A DNA stretch of 64,000 bases from contig JAEENO010000017.1 in NCBI GenBank assembly GCA_016283755.1, forward strand, positions 62,001 through 126,000, read 5' to 3'. A model generated the notes under the pieces. It saw only the letters and a list, made by a program, of their open reading frames with translations, made no database searches and was not told the DNA's origin. The stretch comes from Lachnospiraceae bacterium. Lineage in GTDB: Bacteria; Bacillota; Clostridia; Lachnospirales; Lachnospiraceae. The position numbers were made by a program, and so were the translations under genes. Positions 52,124 through 60,897 of this stretch are shown piece after piece (positions within the stretch are counted from its first letter, which is position 1; each line of letters starts with the position of its first letter).

Positions 52124-52651
52124 TTACTGACAAATAAGGTAGCTGAAGCCTACACTTACAATTACATCAGAATCAAATAATGCTATCAAATCATCAAGGA
52201 TTTTCTGTGAAGCCTCATACTGGAAATCAGGATTGTTAATCTCATCCTTGGTGTACTTGGAAATAACATTGATAATACAATTCTTGATTGTACTGTCATG
52301 AGATTTAATCTTATCCGGACTCCATTTTGAATAATCATCATGCTTTGAGTTAAGTGAAAGATATACCTTAACTACACACATATGATCCACATCATCACTT
52401 CCGTGTGTAAGTGAAATAACCAGCTGCTCTCCTTCGTTAACCTCATAAAGCACAATATCATCAAGCGGAATGTTGTTCTGACCTGTTGTCTTGCCCGTAT
52501 TAAGCTCTAAGTGAATCGCATTGGCAACCTGCTCGATAAGCTTGTTGGCATTGGATGTTGCCGGCATAACGGAGAATGTCAAAATCGCCGTCATAACAAG
52601 ATTCGCGATAAGTAAAACCAGAATCAATACTGACATTAAATTCTTCTTCAT
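52124..52651 (-). CDS. fliL: Flagellar basal body-associated protein FliL
   Basis: The 175-residue protein has one N-terminal membrane segment (about 5-27) and an external domain of about 145 residues: KTTGQNNIPLDDIVLYEVNEGEQLVISLTHG, then CVVKVYLSLNSKH and SKYTKDEINNP. Length and position (between motB and fliM) fit FliL, which binds the stators and helps torque. Sequence identity to well-known FliL is weak, so the name rests on position and topology. Confidence 0.75.
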   Translation of the reverse strand: MKKNLMSVLILVLLIANLVMTAILTFSVMPATSNANKLIEQVANAIHLELNTGKTTGQNNIPLDDIVLYEVNEGEQLVISLTHGSDDVDHMCVVKVYLSLNSKHDDYSKWSPDKIKSHDSTIKNCIINVISKYTKDEINNPDFQYEASQKILDDLIALFDSDVIVSVGFSYLICQ

Positions 52652-52665
52652 AATTGCTCCTTTGG

Positions 52666-53469
52666 TTAGTTAGAATAAAAGCTGTTATATATCTTGATCT
52701 CTACACGTCTGTTCTTGGCTCTGCCTTCTGCGGTATTGTTGGAGGCAACAGGAATTGTCTCACCGCGTCCCGCATACTTAAGGCGCTTAGGATCTACATT
52801 GGCTATTTCCTTGATATAATTGGCAACCATTAAAGCTCTGTAGAATGATAATACATCATTATTCTCGAACTTTGACCTGCCCGATAACGGAACATTGTCC
52901 GTATGTCCTTCAACTTCAATAATATTCTTCTCGTACTTCTTAAGAATAATCGCTATCTTCTCAATTATAGGCTTGGCATCCTTCATAATCTCAGCCTTGC
53001 CCGAGTCAAAAAGTATAGCACCATTTAGTGTCAAAAGTACGAAATGCTGGTTAAATTCGACATTAACTTTGTCTGCAAGACCGGCTTCCTCAAGGAGCTT
53101 GCCAATCTCTTCAGCCATCTTCTCGGATTCTTTCTCAGCTTCCTTGTCGAATTCTTCCTTAACATCGCTCTTCTCTTCTTCCTTGCCGTCGGAATTGTTA
53201 TTAATAACCTGATTAAAATATATATCAAGCTCTTTTAACTGGCTTATGCCGCTTCCGACCATCTGGCCGTCACCGACCGATGAACCACCCTGCGGAAGAA
53301 TACTGAATGAATTCTGCAAAGAAGCAATTACTTCCTGGAACTTCTGAGCATCTACCGTAGACATGGAGAAAAGTAATACGAAGAAGCAAAGAAGTAAGTT
53401 CATAAGATCGGAGAAGGTCGTAATCCAACCACCGGACTTGACCTGTTCTTCCTGTTTCTTCTTAGCCAC
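52666..53469 (-). CDS. motB: Flagellar stator protein MotB
   Basis: The 267-residue protein has the N-terminal proton-channel segment GGWITTFSDLMNLLLCFFVLLF with essential Asp21, a long charged plug/linker (about 60-125) and a C-terminal OmpA-like peptidoglycan-binding domain (about 130-262) with VEGHTDNVPLSGRSKFENN and RRVEIKI. With MotA it forms the stator. The motA stop overlaps it by one base. The linker is rich in Glu, Lys and Asp. Confidence 0.97.
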   Translation of the reverse strand: MAKKKQEEQVKSGGWITTFSDLMNLLLCFFVLLFSMSTVDAQKFQEVIASLQNSFSILPQGGSSVGDGQMVGSGISQLKELDIYFNQVINNNSDGKEEEKSDVKEEFDKEAEKESEKMAEEIGKLLEEAGLADKVNVEFNQHFVLLTLNGAILFDSGKAEIMKDAKPIIEKIAIILKKYEKNIIEVEGHTDNVPLSGRSKFENNDVLSFYRALMVANYIKEIANVDPKRLKYAGRGETIPVASNNTAEGRAKNRRVEIKIYNSFYSN

Positions 53470-54260
53470 TACTCTTCACCTCCGCCGCCTTCCTTCATGC
53501 TCTCACGATTCTTAGGTGACAAGAATGACTTAAGCTTCTCTTCGATAACACGCGGGTTCTCACCTGCCTGAATCGAAAGAAGACCTTCAACCATAATATC
53601 CTTCATCATGATCTCGGTAGCATTCTTAACGCGGAGCTTTGATGCCGTAGGAGAACAAATCCAGTTGGCAATCAAAGAACCGTACAATGTAGTAAGTAAG
53701 GCTACGGCCATATTAGGACCGATGGACGATGCATCCTCAAGGTTCTTAAGCATGTTAACAAGACCGATTAAAGTACCGATCATTCCCCACGCAGGACCTA
53801 AGTCAGCCCACTTATCCCATACTCCGATAACCTTTTTATGTCTTTCTTCAATACAAACAAGATCCGTCTCAAGAATTCCACGCACCAATTCAGGATCGGT
53901 ACCGTCTACTACGAGCATAACGCCTTTTCTTAAAAACTGATCTTCTATAGAGTTACTTGCTTCATCAAGTGCAAGAAGTCCTTCCTTTCTTGCAACGTTG
54001 GATAAATCAATAATTGTCTTAATGACTGTCTCCGGATCGTCGGTGGATGCTTTGAGTGAAAGCGGGAAACCCTTTAATCCTCCGAGGAAGTCAGGAATTG
54101 TATTGGAAGCTACAACACCACAGATGGAACCACCGATTGTAATAATAACAGAAGGTACATCAATAAAGTTACCGAAGGCTGTTACACCACCGGAACTGAA
54201 TATACCGAATACAACCATTACAAAACCTAATACAAGACCCGCGAGTGAAGCTATATCCAT
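53469..54260 (-). CDS. motA: Flagellar stator protein MotA
   Basis: The 263-residue protein has four membrane segments and the MotA pattern: LVLGFVMVVFGIFSSGG, IGGSICGVVASN, a cytoplasmic loop with IKTIIDLSNVARKEGLLALDE and WDKWADLGPAWGMIGTLIGLVNML with the conserved prolines. It makes the proton channel with MotB. I chose ATG at 54260, with GAGGG about 10 bases upstream; the frame is open nine codons more. It starts a new transcription unit after a terminator that follows flgE. Confidence 0.96.
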   Translation of the reverse strand: MDIASLAGLVLGFVMVVFGIFSSGGVTAFGNFIDVPSVIITIGGSICGVVASNTIPDFLGGLKGFPLSLKASTDDPETVIKTIIDLSNVARKEGLLALDEASNSIEDQFLRKGVMLVVDGTDPELVRGILETDLVCIEERHKKVIGVWDKWADLGPAWGMIGTLIGLVNMLKNLEDASSIGPNMAVALLTTLYGSLIANWICSPTASKLRVKNATEIMMKDIMVEGLLSIQAGENPRVIEEKLKSFLSPKNRESMKEGGGGEE

Positions 54261-54348
54261 ATGGTTAAACCCTCTTCTTCCTGTCATATAAGTGCTGCAT
54301 GATGCCTAAATCAGCACACACTTGTAGACATTAAAATAATCTGTTTAC

Positions 54349-54377
54349 ATTTTACTAAACTTTTGTGCTATTGTCTA
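54349..54377 (-). promoter_or_regulatory. Promoter of motA-motB-fliL...
   Basis: TAGACA (54377-54372), 17 bases, TAAAAT (54354-54349) on the minus strand, 90 bases ahead of motA. It is a vegetative-type promoter in the middle of the flagellar supercluster. Confidence 0.7.
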
Positions 54378-54397
54378 CTCATATTTATATATTTTTT

Positions 54398-54446
54398 CAT
54401 AAAAAATACAAGATATTGGGGGAGCAAGAAGTTTGCTCCCCCAATA
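54398..54446 (-). terminator. Strong terminator after flgE
   Basis: Perfect 14-bp arms (54433-54446 with 54414-54427, core TTGGGGGAGCAA) with a 5-base loop, followed on the minus strand by TATTTTTTATG. It lies 33 bases after the flgE stop. Confidence 0.88.
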
Positions 54447-54479
54447 TACACTAAATTTTCAATATTTAATTAAAATTAA

Positions 54480-56555
54480 TTATCTCTTAAGATTGATAAG
54501 CTCTTCAAGTAAGGTATCACTGGTTGTAATTACACGGCTGTTAGCCTGGAAACCTCTCTGGGTTGTAATCATATCGGTAAACTCTGAAGAAAGGTCTACG
54601 TTGGACATTTCAAGAGCACCTGTTGTAAGCGAACCACCGTCTGCTGAGATATCAACGCCGATTCCATCGAATGTACCGGAGTTAAGTGTTGTCTGATAGC
54701 ATCCGTCACCGATCATTTCAAGACCGGATGCATTAGCAAACTTTGCTACTGCAATCTGTCCTAAGAGTACTGTATTACCATTGTCGTATGAACCATAGAT
54801 CATACCGTTGGAGTTAATTGATACACCTGTCATGGCGCCGAGCTTCTTACCTGCTCCTTCGGTGGAACCTACGCTACCGGATTCCATACCCATTGTTGAA
54901 GTACCACCGTTATTGAACATTGATACGGTTGTAAAGTCGATGGAGATATTCTCAAACTTTCCATCAAGATTCTTCATTGCAAGTGTTGCAATATCGGATG
55001 CACCGATAGATGCGAATGTACCGTCATCAGTATTGAATCTAAGCTGTGTATAATATTTTGTACCAACGATATCTACTACATAATCTGTGTAGTTATCTTT
55101 ATCGTTATCAACATCGACCTTAGCTGTAGGATCTGCGACACTAAGAATCTGTGTGATTGTTGTAGCATTTGCAGTTGTCTTGAAGTACTGCGGATCCTCA
55201 AAAGCTGCCTGCATTGACTTAACATTAGCCCAAGGCTGTGTCTGAGGAGGTGTTGCATTATCTGTAGGATAAGTCTCGTCTGTCAACTGATTCCAGAGAT
55301 AAATATTGGTCGGATGATCTGTATCAAGGTTGTCACCCTTAATTCTCCAGCCGTTGGCTGTTGTGAACTTCTGTCCACCGATTTCGATAAAGTCTGAATA
55401 AACGGTTGCATTCTTATATGTTGAGTTGCCGTCTACATAGAGGTCAGAATCGATATTTGCAAAGTTATTCTTAAAGTATGCCTTGATTTCAAGAGAAGTC
55501 TTGGAAACTATGTTGGCATATTTATCGGATGTATCCGAAAGCGGTACATAAACTGTAGGGTTGGTACCATCTTCATACTTGCAATAGAACTTTCCGTCAT
55601 CATCAATGTAAAGATCGGAACCTTCAATCTTGTTGCTCTCATCGCCGCCGTCAACGTCGGTTAAGTAGTAATGATAAAGGTTTGCAGGTGCAGGATAACC
55701 GTCAGGATATGTAGCACCGGATACGATATCAGGCTGCTTATTAGGATATCTGCCTGCAAGAAGTGTACCCTTATCGGATACAGCCGTATCAGCGGAGCCG
55801 AAAAGATCCTTGGCTGTGATCTGACCTGTAAGGATTGACTTACCGTTGATATCATAGATATCGGAAAGAGATACATCATAAAGTCCCTTTTCACCGGATC
55901 TGTCCGTTACAACCTTAAACTTAGCTGTATACTGATAACCCAAAGCGTCGTAGAAGTTAAGGTTCATTACATAACCGTCATCAGTCTCAACTGCTGTAGA
56001 GTTAGCATCAAGAATACCTGTTGCAACTGCGTTTGTAGTAGCCTCAGGAGGAGATACAAGGTTAGCTTCCGACATAATTCTTAATGCAGAAACTGTATCC
56101 TTCTTAATCTCGCCGCTTGCAGGATCAACCTGCCATCCCATTACGTTAAAACCGGTTGAAGACATACATAAGTTACCAACCGCATCAAAGTAGAATGAAC
56201 CTGCTCTTGTGAATACATTCTCAGTACCGTTATTAACGATGAAAAAGCTATTACCGTTAATCTTACAGTCGAGTGCAGAACCTGTTGTCTGAGTTGCACC
56301 TGCAGTTGTAATTGAAGTTGTTGTTGTAGCAAGTGTAACACCAAGACCGATCTGCTTTGCATTGGTACCGCCTACGCCTGTTAAAGCGTTAGGGCCGGAT
56401 GCAGACGATGTTGTCTGATACATAATGTCGTTAAAAGTTACTCTTGAGCCCTTGAAGGCTACTGTGTTAACGTTAGCGATATTGTTACCGATAACGTCCA
56501 TCTTTGTCTGGTGAGTTTTAAGTCCCGCAACACCAGAATAGAGTGATCTCATCAT
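54480..56555 (-). CDS. flgE: Flagellar hook protein FlgE
   Basis: The 691-residue protein has the N-terminal D0 motif MMRSLYSGVAGLKTHQTKMD followed by VIGNNIANVNTVAFKGSRVTF, the FlgE/F/G body region with GNLCMSSTGFNVMGWQ, long variable domains in the centre and the C-terminal D0 (SNVDLSSEFTDMITTQRGFQ, then SDTLLEELINLKR). It polymerises into the hook. The length is larger than the 400-residue Salmonella hook protein, owing to central insertions (about 270-500). The ATG pair at 56555 has AAGGAGGG 8 bases upstream. It precedes a strong terminator and motA. Confidence 0.95.
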   Translation of the reverse strand: MMRSLYSGVAGLKTHQTKMDVIGNNIANVNTVAFKGSRVTFNDIMYQTTSSASGPNALTGVGGTNAKQIGLGVTLATTTTSITTAGATQTTGSALDCKINGNSFFIVNNGTENVFTRAGSFYFDAVGNLCMSSTGFNVMGWQVDPASGEIKKDTVSALRIMSEANLVSPPEATTNAVATGILDANSTAVETDDGYVMNLNFYDALGYQYTAKFKVVTDRSGEKGLYDVSLSDIYDINGKSILTGQITAKDLFGSADTAVSDKGTLLAGRYPNKQPDIVSGATYPDGYPAPANLYHYYLTDVDGGDESNKIEGSDLYIDDDGKFYCKYEDGTNPTVYVPLSDTSDKYANIVSKTSLEIKAYFKNNFANIDSDLYVDGNSTYKNATVYSDFIEIGGQKFTTANGWRIKGDNLDTDHPTNIYLWNQLTDETYPTDNATPPQTQPWANVKSMQAAFEDPQYFKTTANATTITQILSVADPTAKVDVDNDKDNYTDYVVDIVGTKYYTQLRFNTDDGTFASIGASDIATLAMKNLDGKFENISIDFTTVSMFNNGGTSTMGMESGSVGSTEGAGKKLGAMTGVSINSNGMIYGSYDNGNTVLLGQIAVAKFANASGLEMIGDGCYQTTLNSGTFDGIGVDISADGGSLTTGALEMSNVDLSSEFTDMITTQRGFQANSRVITTSDTLLEELINLKR

Positions 56556-56640
56556 AGGACATACCCTCCTTAAATTACTTGGAGGGGACAATCAACTCTC
56601 CCATCAGTCGGTCAGGGAGATAAGTTTCCATAAGGTCCAA

Positions 56641-57045
56641 CTATATAATGACTGCCCCATCAATATTTGTATATACGTTTTCGTTTGAATCAAGTGAATC
56701 AAGTGCCGTTATTACTGTATTACTCTTGGTATTAACTATAAAAGCAAGTGAATCCACCAATACCAATGATTCGTTAATTCCCTTATCAAAAGCTTTCATC
56801 GTACCTTCGTTAAGGCGCTTCATCTGATCGCTTGATAAATTAATGTTTCTCTCGTTAAGTCTTGATTCAGCGTGCTTACTGAATTTAAGATCGGTAATCT
56901 CACGTGTTCTGTGACTTAAGATTTCTTCGAAAGACATCCCGGCTGCATTAGTATTGGAAATGCCCGCCTTTTTCTGGGAATTTAAATACTGGTCGGTAAC
57001 CTGTTCAATTGAAGCAAACTGGTTTTGAATTTTATTGAAATCCAT
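56641..57045 (-). CDS. Conserved flagellar operon protein (TIGR02530-like)
   Basis: The protein of 134 residues carries the core KFSKHAESRLNERNINLSSDQMKRLNEG and LVDSLAFIVNTKSNTVITALD, which I recognise as a small conserved protein of Firmicutes flagellar operons located between flgD and flgE. Its function is not established; a hook-assembly role has been suggested by its position. I chose ATG at 57045, with AGAGG eight bases upstream. It follows flgD by about 40 bases. Confidence 0.82.
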   Translation of the reverse strand: MDFNKIQNQFASIEQVTDQYLNSQKKAGISNTNAAGMSFEEILSHRTREITDLKFSKHAESRLNERNINLSSDQMKRLNEGTMKAFDKGINESLVLVDSLAFIVNTKSNTVITALDSLDSNENVYTNIDGAVII

Positions 57046-57085
57046 TTCATTCACCTCTTTCTAAGAAAGTCAACATCCTATCGAC

Positions 57086-57817
57086 TTAAGCTTCTTCAGT
57101 GTTTTCAGGTTCTTCTTCTGCTACTTCTTCGGTAGTCTCTGTCTCTTCGTTGTCAGTTACTTCAGGCTCTTCAGTTTCAGCAGCTGCTGTAAGCTCTTTC
57201 ATCTTCTGTTCGAGCTTTTCCAAAAGGTCTGTAAGATCTTTGCTTACGAATTCCTTCTGATATGTTGTCATTGCATCATATGTTGCTCTTACTGTCTCGA
57301 TTAACTGCTTATCAGCAATTGTTAAAGCATTGATGCCCGGAAGCTTATTCATCATTGTCTCAAAATCCTTGGCAACAGATACTGCCTTCATGTAGTCACC
57401 GTTAACTACCGAGTCAAGATCATTGATGTTATAGAGCTGATCGTTAATTGAAAGGAATACTTCATTACCTTCAACATACATATAATCAACCACACCGCTG
57501 AAGTAACTTGTCTCTCCGGTAATTTCATTGGTCGACTTCATAATTACTTCCTTACCTACAAGGTCCTGAGCTTCCATCTGCTTCATTGACTGCTGCATTG
57601 CTGTGCTCTGCTCAATCTGAGTAAATGTTGCATACTGTGAAACCCATTCGGTATTGGAAGTCGGTTCAAGCGGATCCTGATACTTCATTTCAGCTACAAG
57701 TAACTGTAAGAACATATCCTCATTAACTGAGTTATTGCCCTTTTCCGTAGACTTCGAAGAGGTAGTTGCGCCGGTACTAATAACTTTACCGTTTTCAATC
57801 AAAGCTGTAATTGCCAT
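57086..57817 (-). CDS. flgD: Flagellar hook capping protein FlgD
   Basis: The 243-residue protein begins with the FlgD N-terminal block NSVNEDMFLQLLVAEMKYQDPLEPTSNTEWVSQYATFTQIEQ, followed by a Tudor/FNIII-like part with LVGKEVIMKST and YMYVEGNEVFLSIND. It caps the growing hook. The C-terminal extension (about 160-243) is unusual: a helical segment ending in a very acidic tail EEPEVTDNEETETTEEVAEEEPENTEEA. It is between fliK and the TIGR02530-like gene. Confidence 0.94.
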   Translation of the reverse strand: MAITALIENGKVISTGATTSSKSTEKGNNSVNEDMFLQLLVAEMKYQDPLEPTSNTEWVSQYATFTQIEQSTAMQQSMKQMEAQDLVGKEVIMKSTNEITGETSYFSGVVDYMYVEGNEVFLSINDQLYNINDLDSVVNGDYMKAVSVAKDFETMMNKLPGINALTIADKQLIETVRATYDAMTTYQKEFVSKDLTDLLEKLEQKMKELTAAAETEEPEVTDNEETETTEEVAEEEPENTEEA

Positions 57818-57837
57818 CTTCTAATCTCCTTTCATAC

Positions 57838-59523
57838 TTAAGCCTTAATATTGAGTGTCTCTCCGTTATCTGCCATCATCTTGGCTACAACGATGTCTTC
57901 TTCTGACATAAGGCCTCTTAATTCATTAAGACCAACTTCTCTAAGATTAATCTGTCTAAGATTACGCTGTGTCTCCTGCTGCATTTCCTTTGCAAGCTGT
58001 TCCTGTTCACGGCTGCCGTCCTGCTGTAAGTTCTGTTCAAAAGCATGAGCTTCAACTGCTACTTCGATATCTGCGATCTTAACACCCTGGTTCTCAAGGT
58101 TGGTCTTAAGATACTGAAGATTCATCTGTAAAGCTTCTTTTGCTGCCTGTGTATCAGCATAGACCTTAGCTGAAACCATTCCGTCCTTGGTTGCAACTTC
58201 TACTGTAACCTTACCTAAATTCTCAGGATTAAGCTGCATCGATAAAGATGTAATCTTGCTGTCTCTTGATAATGTCTCGATGTACTCCTGAACCTTGAAG
58301 ATCATATCTGAGAATTCAACTGTAGGTACATCCTGATTGGCAGTTACATTGGCATTAGCATTAGCTTTAATACCTCTCATGAATGCCATCATTTCTTCTG
58401 AATTATCACCTGTCTTATGTCCGTCTATGATTCTCATTCTCTTTCTGAGAACAGATTCAAGTGGATCTTCGCCTTCACGAGGTGTTAAATCTCTTGGTGT
58501 AATCGGAGTTGCCTCACCGCCTGTTGTAAATACAAGCTTCTTTTTAGGATCTCCGTCAGGTGAAGTAGTTGGAGCACCGTTCTTGTCGGTTGTTTCCGTC
58601 TTCTTTGCTTCGCCGTTAACTAAAGCTTCGTTTGCAAGTAAATTTGCATCAGCAATAATATTATCGGTTGCTGTCTCGGCATCATTAACAACTGCTTCCG
58701 AAATATACGGATTTTCCATATTTTCAGACAAATTGTTGACACCATTGTTGTTGTCGGATACTACATTGTCCTGTAAAATCTCGGTAACCGATTCATCGTC
58801 GCTATTTACCTGCTCGCCGGTGTAGATTGTTGTAAGCTTTGCATCAATAACACCGTAATCAACAAGGATATGAGATTTATTTACAAGGTCTGCCTTGTTA
58901 ATATCGGCATTCTCTCCGAAGATTTCATTAATCTCATTGTCGAATGCAGTAAGCATTGAACTGAATTCCTCATCACGTACAACATCAATTGTTTCAAGAT
59001 TCTCGCCCGTAAGCTGAATGAAAGCCTCAGCTAATTTGGTAGGATCAAGAAGATCTGTCATAATGAGATTGTTCTGCTCTAAGTAATTGTTAACCTGTTC
59101 TTCGGTTACATTAAGCTTCTCCGTAAGAACATTCATCATTTGGGAAGTAAGGTAGACAAGTGCGTCAGCCATTTCTTCTACATCTGTTTCTCCGTCGCCG
59201 AATCCCAATTTCTCAGATAAGCTCATCTCCTTGTTATCGCCCGTTACCCGGTCAGGTTCGGATGGCTTATTTGAATTCTTGAGCACTTTTGCGGCCTGCT
59301 TCAAAGCAGATGTATCAGAAAGGCTCGCATCTTTCTTCCATGACTGACCCGCTCCCCTTTCTTCCGTGAAAGAAACGTTGTCTACGCGATTGCCGGCATT
59401 GGAAAGGATATTTCCAAAGTCTGGTAGTCCGGCCGCAGCTTCCATAAGTTCCTTCTTGGAAGAGTTCTTGATGTTTGCATTGCCAAGCTGCGATACAAGC
59501 ATCTGAACAGTTGCGTCTGTCAT
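57838..59523 (-). CDS. fliK: Flagellar hook-length control protein FliK
   Basis: The 561-residue protein has a long low-complexity N-terminal and central region, probably disordered, and a conserved C-terminal domain (about 395-520): SLSMQLNPENLGKVTVEVA followed by QAAKEALQMNLQYLKTNLENQGV. The C-terminal domain contacts FlhB to switch export specificity. It lies between the MotE-like gene and flgD, as in Bacillus and Clostridia. Its length is in the wide range of the family. Confidence 0.92.
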   Translation of the reverse strand: MTDATVQMLVSQLGNANIKNSSKKELMEAAAGLPDFGNILSNAGNRVDNVSFTEERGAGQSWKKDASLSDTSALKQAAKVLKNSNKPSEPDRVTGDNKEMSLSEKLGFGDGETDVEEMADALVYLTSQMMNVLTEKLNVTEEQVNNYLEQNNLIMTDLLDPTKLAEAFIQLTGENLETIDVVRDEEFSSMLTAFDNEINEIFGENADINKADLVNKSHILVDYGVIDAKLTTIYTGEQVNSDDESVTEILQDNVVSDNNNGVNNLSENMENPYISEAVVNDAETATDNIIADANLLANEALVNGEAKKTETTDKNGAPTTSPDGDPKKKLVFTTGGEATPITPRDLTPREGEDPLESVLRKRMRIIDGHKTGDNSEEMMAFMRGIKANANANVTANQDVPTVEFSDMIFKVQEYIETLSRDSKITSLSMQLNPENLGKVTVEVATKDGMVSAKVYADTQAAKEALQMNLQYLKTNLENQGVKIADIEVAVEAHAFEQNLQQDGSREQEQLAKEMQQETQRNLRQINLREVGLNELRGLMSEEDIVVAKMMADNGETLNIKA

Positions 59524-59576
59524 ATTTACATCCTCCTTTCATAATATTAGATGTATGTCGATTTAACGACTGTATA

Positions 59577-60419
59577 TTAAGGCTCCATCAACTCTGTAAG
59601 ATCTGCTGCGATCTTCTCGTCCATGGCGGCCAAAATAGCACCTCTGGCTTCGGCATTCATATTCTTAAGAATTTTGGCAACCAATTTAAGGTCGTCCGTC
59701 ATCTTTTCAAGAATTGCTGCCGCATTCTTAGGTTTCATTGACGAATATGCTTTAACATAATCGGCAAGTTCTTCATCTTCCTGAATCTTACGAACGACCT
59801 GCTTATATAATGCTGCCGCGTTCTCAGGTTCAATCTGCTCATAATAATACCTATATTCTTCTATATCGGGTGCTTGGTCGGAAAAAACAACCTCTTTATA
59901 AAATTTTTCTCTAACTTTTTCAAAGTCTGCCTGTTGCTGCTCAAAAATCTTAAGTCTTGCGATTTCTTCAGACAAAGAAGCTATTAAATCCTTATCTTCT
60001 CCGCTTGCGTCGGAAATTGCTTCAAGCTGTCTTTCAAGCTCTTTAATACGCTCAACAGCCTCATCCATGGTCTTAAACGCATACGGATCGTCGTCCTCAG
60101 GTTCTTTTACTTCAGGTAAAATCTCTTTAACGTAAGGTACATCCTTAAATATCGGATATAATACGGAAGAACCAAAGCCTCCTACATCCCACTTAATAAG
60201 AAGAGCAAAAAGCAATACCCACAACGCAATTAAGACGGCAGCAACCATGAAAAGCAAAAACTTACTTCCCTTGCCCGGCTCGTCGTCTTCAATTTCCGCA
60301 GCACTCTCACTCATGGCTTTCTTTTTCATGGCCTTGTCCTGCTTCTTACGCTCTTTTTCAGCTTTCTTAACGGCTTTCTCGTCTAATTCTTTCTCTTCAT
60401 TATCGAATTCTTCAGCCAT
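59577..60419 (-). CDS. MotE/YlxF-like protein with MgtE N-like domain
   Basis: The protein of 280 residues has a charged N-terminal cytoplasmic part (about 1-60), one membrane segment (about 62-83, FLLFMVAAVLIALWVLLFALL), a coiled coil (about 110-190, VERIKELERQLEAISD) and a C-terminal MgtE N-like domain (about 195-280) with YVKAYSSMKPKNAAAILEKM and ILAAMDEKIAADLTELM. Such proteins lie after fliJ in flagellar operons (YlxF in Bacillus, MotE in others) and act on FliG or stators; a role is inferred. I chose ATG at 60419 with GGTGGTG upstream. Confidence 0.85.
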   Translation of the reverse strand: MAEEFDNEEKELDEKAVKKAEKERKKQDKAMKKKAMSESAAEIEDDEPGKGSKFLLFMVAAVLIALWVLLFALLIKWDVGGFGSSVLYPIFKDVPYVKEILPEVKEPEDDDPYAFKTMDEAVERIKELERQLEAISDASGEDKDLIASLSEEIARLKIFEQQQADFEKVREKFYKEVVFSDQAPDIEEYRYYYEQIEPENAAALYKQVVRKIQEDEELADYVKAYSSMKPKNAAAILEKMTDDLKLVAKILKNMNAEARGAILAAMDEKIAADLTELMEP

Positions 60420-60438
60420 ATCATTCACCACCGATCCA

Positions 60439-60882
60439 CTATTCGCTTACGGCATGGCGGAAACTGACAAGTTCGTCAATCTCTTTACCTTCTTCCGCCT
60501 CCGCTTCTTTCCTGTATTCCTCAAAAGCTTTCTCACGCATTTTCTCGTAAGTCTTGCGATTAACAACCGCTTCGGTAAGTCTTATTCTTGCAGCTTCCAC
60601 GTTTTTCTCCGCAACATGAACCGCAATCATCTGCGTTCTTATGCGGCTTTTCATAACATCAATCGAATGCTTGATATTATTAACTTCCATAACATCAAGC
60701 GTACCGCTTAATGCTTCCTTTAGATCATTCTCATAGCCTTCCATTTGAGTAATAAGCTCGCGAAGCTTATCTTCCTCTTCGGTAAGCTTCATGCTTGCCT
60801 CACGGAAAGCCTGCTTTTCCTGATCTTCAATCTTATATTGCAGATTCAATACGCTTTGCAGTGAAAAAGCAAATTTCTTCAT
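60439..60882 (-). CDS. fliJ: Flagellar export protein FliJ
   Basis: The 147-residue protein is almost wholly alpha-helical with heptad-like spacing, starting FAFSLQSVLNLQYKIEDQEKQAF. This fits FliJ, the central stalk of the FliI ATPase ring and an escort for chaperones. It lies 15 bases after fliI in the order fliG-fliH-fliI-fliJ. Sequence divergence is normal for this family. Confidence 0.93.
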   Translation of the reverse strand: MKKFAFSLQSVLNLQYKIEDQEKQAFREASMKLTEEEDKLRELITQMEGYENDLKEALSGTLDVMEVNNIKHSIDVMKSRIRTQMIAVHVAEKNVEAARIRLTEAVVNRKTYEKMREKAFEEYRKEAEAEEGKEIDELVSFRHAVSE

Positions 60883-60897
60883 AATCTCTCACCAATC

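Noticed and set aside
58337-58825. 162-residue plus-strand open frame opposite fliK
   Set aside because: Antisense to the low-complexity part of fliK with no supporting signals.
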